From positions 496,001 to 560,000 of the forward strand of contig JAGMWG010000011.1 of NCBI GenBank assembly GCA_020744225.1: a DNA stretch of 64,000 nucleotides, written 5' to 3'. The stretch comes from Paraphoma chrysanthemicola (Eukaryota; Ascomycota; Dothideomycetes; Pleosporales; Phaeosphaeriaceae). Position numbers and translations under genes: made by a program. The notes under the pieces were generated by a model, which saw nothing but the letters and a program-made list of their open reading frames with translations, was not told the origin of the DNA and made no database searches. Every line of letters starts with the position of its first letter. Within the stretch, counting starts at the first letter, position 1. Positions 10,520 through 20,932 of the stretch are shown here, one piece after another.

Positions 10520-13469
10520 ATGGAGGTGTTCGGCGTGGTCGCTGGGGTAGCGAGTCTGAGCGAGCTCCTCTTGAAAGGCTTCAAGACCCTCCGAAAACTA
10601 CAACACGATCTCAACGAAGCAAAAGATGAGGTTGAGCGACTGGTTCGCGCGATGCAGCGCTTGCAACATGTTATGGACGAAGTAGAAACGCTAGGAACTT
10701 GTCACGAAATAGACGATGAGTCGCTCTGGACACGATCCAGCCTCAGCACTCACTGGGATGAGCACTCCAGCTCCATGAAGGCAGACCTGCTAGGGCTCGT
10801 GGCAAAGCTAGATGATTTACATGTAGCATTCGAAAAGACAAGCAAGACGAGGAACAACGTTCGAGCGAGATTTAGGAAGGTGTTCGCGGAGCATGACATT
10901 GAGCGGTATGAGCGCATACTACAGGATCACCGGGCGGGCTTCTCGTTCATGCTAAGCGTCCTAGCGGAGTAAGTGGGTTGCGCAGCCACACACAATGATC
11001 GGCGCGTGTTCACGGATATCGGTACTGACCGGTGGCGACAGACGACGTCAAAGAAGCATCGCGAGCGAATTAAAGGTGCAGAGGAAGTACCTGCAGATGT
11101 TAGCCGCCAATTCGTTAAGTGCACATACGAGTCAAACCATCATCATAGCGAACACAACGAACGTACAGCAGATCTCCAATACCTCACAGACATTGCGACT
11201 TGAAAGGAGCATTCAGAAAATGGTAGCTAACAAATTTGATGAAATGCCTTGCAAGAGCATCGAGGACGGCCACGCGAAGGAGATTGTCCAATCAGCGGTG
11301 ACCCACACAAACGCTCTCATTGAAACAGGTCCCGAAATCAATGGACTCTCCAACTACTATGCCACGAGTCGCAGACCACAAATAACGGGACTACCAGCCG
11401 ACAAAACATTGGCCAAACACGGGATCTACTGTCGAGTATTTACATACAATATCCCACTCGGTACATTCTCGGCTCGGAAGGTGACCGAGAGGAAATTATG
11501 GCGAGGACAGTCGAGGGAGACGTCGAGCTGGCATCTTGAGATGGTTTTGTATCCGTTGGAGGTTCTCAGCAAAGTCGTCTTCCGACTCAATCTCGAATGG
11601 GGCCCGTCCGTGGCGTTCAGGTTTGGAGCAAAATTACATGCTTTCAACTCGAGTCCAGAATTGAAGAGACATTTGAACACGGGTAACATCTCCGCAATCT
11701 TGAGAATGTTTGAGGAAGGGTATGCACATCCGACAGACTTGATTGCGCCTTCTGGAAACACGCTACTACACGTCAGTCCTCCTACTAAGATACTTGAAAA
11801 CGAGTGCTGATACTGATGCACGCATAGGAAGCAGCAATGAGACATGGCTTAGGTGTACCAAATATGCTCGAGCTTTGTAGGGTTTTGCTCGACGCATCAG
11901 TAGACCCTAACATGATGAACCTAAGGAAACGGTGATTATACCTTTCGTCCGACGAGAGTGCCTCGACGCTGATAAGTTCGCAGAACACCATTAATGCAGT
12001 GTTGTCAAATAATGCAAGAAGGAGATGAAATCAACAGAAGAATGCTGCCTATGACCACTCTTCTTCTTGAGTACCACGCAGATCTAGCATTTCGCGACGA
12101 CTCCGGAGAATCAGCCTGTCTGCTTATCTTTCAATCCGGCTGTGGTCTAGAATACATGCAAAACATCCTCTACCGGCTCATCAGTTTAGACGTCTACCAG
12201 AGCTTCCAGTCTAAGGACCTCTGGCTTGTCTCATCCATCGCCCGCACAATGCCCACATTCCGCCAGCGCCTCGAAGGCGAATTGCGCGATCTCCGCACAC
12301 CAACTGGTCTTTCTTCTAGCATCCGGCCCCGGTATGAGAAGATCCTGGAACTTGACGCCGAGAAGCAAAAAGATTGGATCATTAATGCCCCTCCGTCCGA
12401 CAGGGTGTCTTTCATGAAGGCGCTCTGCTCGTACGGTACACCCGAGATGGTGCAGCCATTCATCGAAAGCTCTATCGACTTGAACGAGGTTGGTGGCCCT
12501 AGCGATAAAGTCTACACTCGGTACGCCGCAAGAATGGGCAATCTTGGCGTGCTTATAGCGCTTGCGAAAGCAGGCGCCAGTCTTGAACAAAAGGAGTGGT
12601 TCTGGCGCAATAACAATCTCTGCGCTTCAGCGTTGGAGGAGCTGCTCGAGAGATGGGCTTTCATCTCAGCAGGAAAGACTGTGCAGGGCAAGGAAGCGCC
12701 ATCCGTGGAAAAGGAGAGCTGGATCTTGAATTGGTTGCTCAAGCAGCCAGGCCACAAGAGCAGTAACGCACTCTATTGCGTAATGCTCGAGAACCAAAAT
12801 CACCCTGCTGTATTCGACAAGATCCTCAAGGCCGGCTACGGCCGACGAGACGGCCAAGCGCCAACATCCGATCACGTAAAGTACACAGGCTCTGAAGTCG
12901 TTGAAGCTGTCAAAACTCGGAATTCCTGTCTCAAGACCCTTCTTGACGCCGGGCTTGCACTCGAATGCGAAGACTGGCGCGGACTCTCGGCAGTCATTTA
13001 CGCCATCGACATGGGCGCGACAGAAGACCTGAAGCTACTCATAGATGCTGGCGCAAATGTAGAGAGGAGGTGCGGGTTTGGTATGACACCCTTGGAACTC
13101 GCGAGCAGCAATTTGCGCGCGGGACATCCGCGAAAGCGCAACAGGGGGCTCGTAGATCCTTGGGGCTTGAAGGACGAATCTTTCGAGCTGGAGACAGATA
13201 GAGAGATTTATTCCATCTTGGTCAAGGCGCTGGAGAAGAATGGCAAAACGGTGCTTCCACTGTGTAGGTTTCACCCCAGATGTTCCCTTTATCCATTTCG
13301 AAATTGCTTGACTAATTGACTTGCTCTAGTGATCTGGAACGAACCTAGTACGCGCACGACATCGTGGCGTGATTCTAAACTGGTCCAACTTGCTGTTGTA
13401 ATGTTGATGACCATAATGGTTTTCGAGGGAGGTATCCTATTCCAGTCTAAATTTGGAACGTCAGGCTGA
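10520..13469 (+). CDS. Ankyrin-repeat receptor-like protein with STAND-type N-terminal domain and C-terminal membrane segment
   Basis: Five exons (10520-10968, 11042-11771, 11828-11931, 11984-13263, 13330-13469) give 900 residues, all joins in frame. The N-terminus MEVFGVVAGVASLSELLLKG, followed by amphipathic helices, matches the fungal N-terminal domain of STAND proteins. A middle region carries the segment usual before ankyrin arrays (NLEWGPSVAFRFGAKLHAF). Ankyrin repeats begin at GNTLLHEAA, continue as KRTPLMQC (reconstituted across the intron at 11932-11983), and recur near residues 780-840 (AGLALECEDWRGLSAVIYA, GANVERRCGFGMTPLELA). The last exon encodes a hydrophobic helix (VQLAVVMLMTIMVF), so the C-terminus may be membrane-anchored. 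There is no NB-ARC or NACHT motif. A role in recognition or cell death is inferred from domain type and neighbours. Confidence 0.8.
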
Positions 13470-13540
13470 AGCAGCCAAGATCCGGCTCTTCAACTCGACT
13501 TCTCAGGTGTCCTAATTGACCTTGACGTCTCGATGCCAAG

Positions 13541-13647
13541 ATCGTACGCATAGAGTCCCGTCAATTCCGGCGGCATTTTATTACACAATTGTGGGAGGTG
13601 TTAAAAGGAGGCACATGCCCTACTGGCGAATACCTGCTGTTGTGTGT
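13541..13647 (+). pseudogene. 5S rRNA pseudogene
   Basis: Diverged and shortened relative of the 5S gene at 5427. TACTGGCGAATACCTGCTGT followed by TGTGTG and a T run matches the 3' end of 5S. GGGAGGTGTTAAAAGGAGG corresponds to the control region but with many changes. CGTACGCATAGAG and TCCCGTC upstream recall the 5' half, with a deletion between them. The terminal helix no longer pairs. It lies between the ankyrin gene and the pseudokinase gene. Confidence 0.65.
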
Positions 13648-13724
13648 TTTTTGGCCAATTTTCCCCATCTTCTGGACACTCATATGAAGGAAATCCAACG
13701 GAGAGATCGATGGTGCTGAAAACT

Positions 13725-15480
13725 TTACACCGATATATCATTGAGCTGGAGTAATATCTGCGGAAAACGTTAGCGATGGGAGACATGTGTATGCTACTTT
13801 ACCCGCACCAACGGGGCTCTTGATATATAATTACCTTTTCGATGTAGCGCACTCCAATAGTTATGCCATCTTCATCCTTGAATTCACTTTCGTCGCTGAA
13901 ATCAGCATTGGTCTCGTCCAGACACGTAAGACACGAAGTGACTATGTCGGTGTACTTGTCGCCCATTCTGCTCGGCAATTCTCGCTTTGCGAGCACGGCG
14001 AGGCAGTCCTTGACCAACGAAGCGTTCTTAACCTTGTCCTTGTTGTGGTCCTTCAGCGTTGGAAGGAGGGACGATGCAATTGGCTGATCCCCAATTGACA
14101 ATTCCCGCAGAGAAGTGTTGATTACAGTGCTTCCAGGATGGTGTACAACAAGCGTTTGCCACAAGCCAATCTCGAGCAAACAGACTCCGAGGCTGTATAT
14201 GTCGTGCTGCATGACATACTCATCTTCTGGTCGTAAACCCTGCCTTCGAGGATGTCGATACAGTTCTTTCTGCCAAAGGTCATCGCCAGCACGTAATGTC
14301 CGGCCAGGCTGTGCCGGCCGAAACTTTTCAAAGCCAAGAAGAAACAGGGATGCAAGTTCGCCGTTTTGGTTTGGAAAGATGAGGACAGTCTCGGGACGAA
14401 TGCCTTTGTGTACAAATCCGTACGTATGGACATAGCTCAGCGACTGTGCAAGCTGTTGTGCAATATGGAAACGCGTGCTTAGACTGATATCGGGCTTTGC
14501 ATCTATGAGGATCTTGCGCAGACTTTGTGGTGGTGACCGTAGGGATGGTGGTATGTGGAAGACGAAGTCGTAAGACGAGATCTTCTTGTCCGCACCAAGC
14601 ACCTTGACCACGCCACGACACTGGAGTAGTCTGAACTTGAGAGGATCGGCATTCGCAAGCTTGCGCGCAAGATCGCGCACATCTGCATCTTGTACTGCGG
14701 GGTTTGCTTCTGGCAAGCTTTGTACGGAGTCGAGAATGTAGATCATGTTCTTAGGACCGCGTTGCAAAAGGCAAGCTGTCGAGTACTGTATTGGTGTTCG
14801 TGTGGAGCTGGAGATGCCTTCAGCTGGTAAGAATATTGAGCTCCGGGTGCTGGTGTCTTCTGGTCTTAGGGAATCACGAATCGTCTTTGCTGATGTAATG
14901 GATGCATCTGGGGATGCAGGCGTGCTGACGGATGGTGTCGAGTGGGTGACCTTGGCCAACTCGACGTCGACCAGGGCATCTGACATTCTCAGAATGAGAA
15001 ACCATGTCGGATCAAATGCCCGCTGCCATTTCTCCAGGGAGGCAATTGTCGCATCTAGTCCTTTCTTGACAAAGGCATATCTCCATCTTTTATACTCTGG
15101 CCCGGCTTTACCATCACTGCCAACAGCGTAACCCTTCTTTTTTGTATGCCCCAGCTTCCCCACTTCTTCAATTGCCGATTCTAGGTTGATTATCAGAAGT
15201 CGCAATATGCGAAGTTGTATCGCTTGGTGGTCATCGTCGAGCTTGTCCCAAATACGCTTCAAGAAGTCAAGTTGTTTCTCGGTTCGAAGCCAATTCGTTT
15301 CCATGAGCAAGATACGCTCGCCTATCTCAGTAGTAGCATTCTTAAAGGAGGAATAGAGGGCTATGAGGCTTTTGCCGTATCTTGACTACGTTAGCTGGGG
15401 TGAGGATATGGCGCTATCTTCAATTACTTGATTGCTAAGTCGGCAGTCCCGATAGCAGCTAACACGAGTTCCGCCGACAT
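13725..15480 (-). CDS. Helical (HeLo/STAND-like) N-terminal domain protein with pseudokinase domain
   Basis: Three exons on the minus strand (15480-15428, 15380-13835, 13757-13725) give 543 residues with all joins in frame. The start MSAELVLAAIGTADLAIKYG is a hydrophobic helix, followed by further predicted helices to about residue 160. This fits the HeLo-like/STAND-N type of membrane-active bundle. After a Ser/Thr-rich linker comes a kinase-like fold (about residues 215-530). The catalytic loop reads HKGIRPET where active kinases have HRDxxxxN (residues 342-349), and DFG is replaced by LGFEKF (about 366-371). Both catalytic aspartates are therefore absent: a pseudokinase. The C-terminus GVRYIEKILLQLND is restored by a 77-bp intron (13758-13834) and is typical of this fungal family. 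It is divergent from the kinase at 15927 over 446 bp. A pore- or membrane-acting role like that of MLKL or HET-S is inference. Confidence 0.78.
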
Positions 15481-15926
15481 GTCGCTGCTGAGAAGTGTCG
15501 TCGGTAGGTGCCAAATGCCTCTGCACCTGGAGCTTCCACGATGGCAGTGGAACCCAGTGCGAGCCCAAGGTAGTGCTGCGAACTTCGGCACTTGCTAGAG
15601 TCGTGAGGATGGATCCGTGGTAACAGCATGTGAGAAGGATCACCACTTCCAGTCGATAATGAGGGCTCGCTAAGTCATGCTCACACATGCACTGCGGCAA
15701 GGCTGAGGGCGTCATGAGTTGCATCACGTGAGCGGGGCTGGGGCTGAGGTTGAGTGATGGTGGCTGCAGGACCACCTCAAGAGGGGCACATCTCAGCCTT
15801 CCCCTATCCTACGTTGCGACTGCCCCGTGGCAGGAATCACTTTTCTACCCCACAATGATAATGCCGTCAGTGCTCTGAGCATACCATAATTCGCTCGCTG
15901 TTGTCCACAAATATTGTACTGCAGAA
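15481..15926. promoter_or_regulatory. Shared divergent promoter of the pseudokinase and kinase genes
   Basis: 446 bp between the two opposing start codons, too short for two fully separate fungal promoters, so co-regulation is likely. No specific factor site is recognised. Open frames inside it show no family signal. Confidence 0.5.
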
Positions 15927-17627
15927 ATGATGCAGTCAGCCGTCGTCTCAGACCTAGTGAGCGATTCGAAGCTTGATGCGACTTTCCACGGCGAAATAAC
16001 AAGACACGTCATCGAAATAGCTGGCCACAATGCTCGCCAGCGCAAGATCAAACAGCACCAGCTCTGGCAACGGACTGAGAGCCTCGGGGAAGGCGCTTAT
16101 GGCACAGTCTGGCTTGAGAAGCTAGTTGAAGGCAAATGTGCAGTGAGCGAGCGCGCCGTCAAGGTGATAAGAAAGCAAATGCACAAGAGTATCGACTACA
16201 GCCGCGAGCTGGAAGCTATCGCCAAATTCTCGCATCCCAAGGTCAGTCATTCGCTCAATCCCTAGACTTCAAATTCCGAAGGATCCCCGCACATATCGAT
16301 AGCACTTCAAATATTGACGCCAACAGTATAATTCTTGTTTCGTGGAATCTTATGGCTGGTTTGAGAGCGAACGCGATGTGTACATAGCGATGGAGTATTT
16401 TCCCTTGGGCGACCTACAGGGCTACCTTTCTGATCCTCTGCCCGAGAGCGAGGTGCAACAGATCTGCTTCCAGACTCTCGAAGGTCTGGAATTCATGCAC
16501 AGCAACGGCTTCGCTCATCGCGATTTGAAGCCCTCCAACCTTCTAGTCCGGTCGCAGAACCCTGATTGGTGGATCAAAATCGGTGACTTTGGAATCAGCA
16601 AGCGTGCAGTGGAAGGCCAGACTGCACTACGCACATTCAGCGGTACCGTTGGATTCCTCGCCCCGGAGATCCTAGTCCAGAATGGACTGCTTGATTGTGA
16701 AGAGTTTGGCCAATTACGCGATTACACAGTTGCGGTGGATATTTGGTCTCTCGGTGAGATTGTCTTCCGTGCTCTTACGATCCAATCGCCATTCATGAAG
16801 GGGTTGGCATCGTACATTAGAGGGACAACCCAAATTCCCGAAGACATTTTGCGGAAACACCACGTCAGCCCGGCAGGATGCGATTTCGTGCGAAATCTGC
16901 TCAAGCCAATGCCTAGCGATCGCCCGACAGCTGGAGCTGCATTATTGCATCCTTGGATAGCTCCGCAGCAGAAGTCATCGCCTAAGTCGTCCATGGATTT
17001 CAGCAGGTAGGATGACTGAGCAAGGCCGAAACATCATTTTTGATTAACGAGAATAGGTCACCAATCGAACAAATTGGAGTATCGAAACGTGTTCCTGCGA
17101 TAGGTGATAGTACGATACAGCAAACGCAAGCAAGCATGGCTTCCGCGGCCTGGAGCACTATCAGGGCTGATGAAACGCAAGGTGAAGCAGAATCGTCTTC
17201 ATCAATCGATAGGGTGGACGAGTCTATGGGGTATTTGTGGTTCTCTCGACTGGGCGGAATGACGTACAGCTCTGAATATCTCCGCATGGCGCTCCGCATG
17301 ACAGAGAACCACAAGGTTGTTCTGATCACAAACAGGAGAATAATGCTGATTTCCTCGGATGTACTCAGAGTAGAGTGGGAAAGACCTTGGAGGCATATCG
17401 AAGCCATTACGGACAAGGAAAATGAAGGGGTAGAACTCCAGTGGAATGTGCGACTTGGAAGGATGGGAATATTGCAAGAACATTTCTTGCTTCCTGTGAG
17501 ACATCCTGGTTCTCGGGCGCTGCTTTACAGAACGGTATTTGACTCGAAAAGAGAGTACGACGAAGAATATTATGCTGAAAGGGACGCCGAACAGAAAGGG
17601 CCGCCGAACAGAAATCTGCTAAACTGA
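15927..17627 (+). CDS. Active serine/threonine kinase fused to a VPS13 C-terminal PH-like domain; tail broken
   Basis: Exons 15927-16241, 16327-17006 and 17057-17627 encode 521 residues. The kinase domain is complete: GEGAYGTV (54-61), AVKV lysine 79, HRDLKPSN (169-176), DFG (192-194) and APE (217-219). After a Ser-rich linker, residues about 400-495 read like the PH-like domain that ends VPS13 lipid-transfer proteins: KVVLITNRRIMLI, then LRVEWERPWRHIEAI, then HFLLPVRHPG and ALLYRTVF. That similarity is from memory of the family. The frame then ends early at a stop after a probable 1-nt loss in an A run near 17595. The next frame continues a basic coiled-coil tail to 17833, with one further stop at 17684-17686. 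An earlier 5' exon cannot be excluded, because an acceptor-like CAG precedes ATG 15927. Confidence 0.72.
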
Positions 17628-17833
17628 TAGCAAAAGACAAGAGAGCAGCAGAGGAGATGGATAAAAACAAACAGCGGCTTAGATAACGCAAGAGAGCAGC
17701 GCAAGAGTTGAATAAGAACAAAAAGCAGCGTAAAGAAAACACGAGACCTGCGCGACCCCCTCCTGTGGCTGAAAAGTCTGCGACGAGAATATTTTTTGGA
17801 AGGTTACTCAGCAATGTGATAGGCAAAACATAG
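17599..17833 (+). pseudogene. Displaced basic coiled-coil tail of the kinase gene
   Basis: In the +1 frame relative to the kinase, the sequence repeats its AEQK motif and continues as a Lys/Arg/Glu/Ala-rich helix (RAAEQKSAKLIAKDKRAA), interrupted by TAA at 17684-17686. It ends at TAG 17831 after a hydrophobic-basic end (IFFGRLLSNVIGKT). The TAA sits where CAA would fit, so a C-to-T change is plausible. This looks like the original C-terminus, now out of frame. Confidence 0.6.
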
Positions 17834-20800
17834 TCTACTTCACATCGAAAGAAGGAGCAAATGACAATTGCTTCTGACAGATCGCCGCGAAAGAAGCAAA
17901 TGAAATGTGACTCACTCTCAGAACACTCATCGTCATACATTAGCCATCCCCACATTCACTTCCAACACTTAGTCCATGAACGAGTTGGCTTGATGATGTT
18001 GTCGTGCATACTACACCAAAGGTACATCACTAATGTACCCTCCTACCAAAGCGCCAAATCGATAACGCCGAGTAACCATGTACTCGACACGTGTGTGCCA
18101 GTCAAAGTACAAATAGTACAGTAGCTGAGTCAAAAGGGATGTGCTTACGTTAGTCTCAGTGACACTGGCGAACAACTAGAGTGCCGCGGAGCCAGATGTG
18201 ACGGCGTGCGACATTCGCCCTCGAATCCTTCCGATCGGGCGTTCGTGGAGCTGATCTCTGGTGTAGCGCGGGCCGCTTGCAAGTGTGGCTTCTGACACCA
18301 TGATAAGGGGAGATGTGAGGCTGCTACAATACGCGCATTGTTGCGAGTTGCGAGCTCATGTTCTGGAGGCGAGAGCGATGACATTCATTCGCGTGAACTG
18401 GCCAGGAAAGGAAGGACGTCCGGTTTGAGCATCGAGCGTACATATCGCGCAATGGACACCAGGCTGCGGATTGCCATGCGACACACACGTGAAGGGAGGT
18501 CCGAGTGCCAGTGCGATGGGAGGCGTCTGGAGTCGCCTAGGGGGTGCGATCGTAAGGTGGTATGAGCGCAGCCATATGTCGCACATGTCCTTCATAAGAG
18601 ACTAAACGAGAGACATGCCAACGAATTCAGCAGAGCGATGTCGGAGGCATTTGTCGCACATGCTCTTATGGTCTCGAGTGAGTAGCATCAGTCTGCCAGA
18701 GTCCTGAAGAGAGGCCGGACGCACCCCATGGTGAGTGTGCCTCGCTATCGCAGAACGCAAGGTAAGCCGGGAAGATCAATCCGTGCATATGCGCTTATCC
18801 GTGTTCCATAGTCACCGTAGAACACAGCTAGAAAGAAAAAGCAACGCATCTTGCGGCGCGTGCCTTGTTAGTCTTCACGGTAGCGAGTCAGAGGCTTCAC
18901 CATCTCTACCTGCATTCGCTTGTCCAGATGACAAAAATGCCTCACCGTTGCAAGCATACGGAGGAGGCGTGGAGACTCTCCAATGAGGGTTGACGTTGCG
19001 ATAATTGTGGAGGCACTCCGGCGGTGGCTTACACCAAGGCGTTCTACCAAACCGATAGAGGAAGGCGTGCAGACGAGGTCATCATCGCGTTCATCCCACG
19101 TAGTTCATGCCGCTCGCGTTGGCGCCGAGTTCCACGGTGACTTGAAGATAATTGATAAGAGTCTTGGGGATGGAGTGGTGATGAAAAGGCGGTATGGCGG
19201 ATAAGGAGCGAGCGAAGAGTGACTAGGGCTAAAGACTGTGTCTGACTGATTGAGGCAATGCTTGTGGTGGTACAGACGCGGCTGGAACTGCAACGGGCGA
19301 ACTTGTGTTCACGCAAAAGCTCAGGCAAGGACCCGAGCTGTCGTGGTACGTCGAAGTCAGACAGCCGGGTTGGCGGACATAGTATAGCATTCGCGAAGGC
19401 GATAGTCTGTTGTTATTGCGGCGCGGTGACTTCATTGCGCCGCTCATCTAGACGCGCGTGCATCTTTGGGTGCAATTTCGAGTGTATTGCAAAACGCGAA
19501 ACTGTTGCCCGTACCTGCATTGCGGCTATGGAGAAGGAGAGGGTAAATGGAGACGCAATGTCCCCCTGCAGCGGACAGAGGCTTCATAAACGACGGCAGT
19601 CAAGCGAGATATTCGGTAAGACGCATTGTGATTCTCCCGTCTTACCGAGGCGGCCCAGCAGCTCCGTGGTCATTGAGGAGATGAGGTCGTGTTGATGGGA
19701 GCTGGGGGCCTTTGCGGCACGGTGAGCTGATTGCGACTCAATGGACCGGCGCGCGCAGTGTGTCGATACAACTCGAAAAGGATGCTGGGATGAGTCTTGT
19801 GACTGCGTTCACGGCCAAGGAACGCGCTCGTATTGGAGAGGTGGGGCAACGTTGGAGTGATGCTGCGGCAGTGGGCCAATGGCGGTGCGGCGGCAGCGAC
19901 TGCACGGGCGAGCGTGCAATGTGATGTCTCCTCCCGTGGCCAGCGACAACCTGGAGGCCGGACCGCGAGCAGGATGCGCGGTAAGGAAGCACACTGAGGG
20001 AGGCTCGTCGCTGGGTCGCGAGACCGCAGCGTTCCCTGGCATCGTGTGAGGGTCTGGCGAGGGTTGTGGCCGTCGCGCCGCACTGCTGATAGCAGTTCGG
20101 GCCCGTGCGCGCGCAGGGGTGGCGGTTAGCGCCTTTCTGGAAGGAAGGCGCGACCGTGCGTGCGGCCGAGGCAGTCGCGATAGCGCCGGTAGGCTGCCAG
20201 AAAGCGCTGCTCGACCCGGCGTGCGAAACGTGAGCGTGGAGAAGGCCCGCGGGTGGGCAGAGCAGCGCAAAGTGACAGCTCGCGGCGCCGTGGTTCGACG
20301 TTGAAGCGTCGGTGCGCGCCGCCACACGGGGCGACTCGAGCAGTGCGAAGGATGCCGACTCCCAGACATGGCCGCACTCGCATTGGCTGCTGTCGCCATC
20401 TACCCTGTGCCCTCGGCGACCACCAACCACCCGTCGCTGGCTACAGCCCACGCGGGCAAGGACGCTCACTTGCCGACGCTGCTGCGAGAAGACTGGCGCT
20501 TCACGGCGACATGCATTCACGCTTGCTCTGTACATCCTCCTTCCTCTGCCCGCTTGGCCTGCCCACTACACTCGCGTGCTGCAGCGCATGAATTCAAATC
20601 CCAATCCCGTTTCCCGTGTCCGCGCCGCGCGATAGAGACACTGCCCACTAGCTCAGATAGGCGCCTCGTCCTGGGCTTACTAGCAAACCCGCCTGTCTGG
20701 ACCCTGCAACACGCACCCTGGCCGCCTTCGCTGCTTTGGACGCTCGCGCTCGTGTGTAAAATAGCCTGGGCCCACCACCCCGGACCGTCAGCACGACACA

Positions 20801-20932
20801 CTTATCTCTCTCCCTGCACCCTACCAAGGAGGACCACTGCTCGCCCCCCGCTGCACCGCAGCCTCCATCACCGCGTCTGCAGCGACCGCTGTAGCTCTGC
20901 TTCGCTCCACCACTGAGCGACTCACTGCCACC
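17834..20932. other. 3.1-kb region without recognisable genes, upstream of the permease
   Basis: No gene, RNA or repeat that I can support. Open frames occur on both strands, especially in the GC-rich part at 19.7-20.9 kb, but they overlap in many frames and show no domains. The last 200 bp before the permease ATG is pyrimidine-rich and resembles a leader. It may hold a long promoter or an unannotated non-coding transcript. Confidence 0.45.

Noticed and set aside
19738..20535. 265-codon minus-strand ORF
   Set aside because: GC-rich sequence with competing frames on both strands and no recognisable motif.
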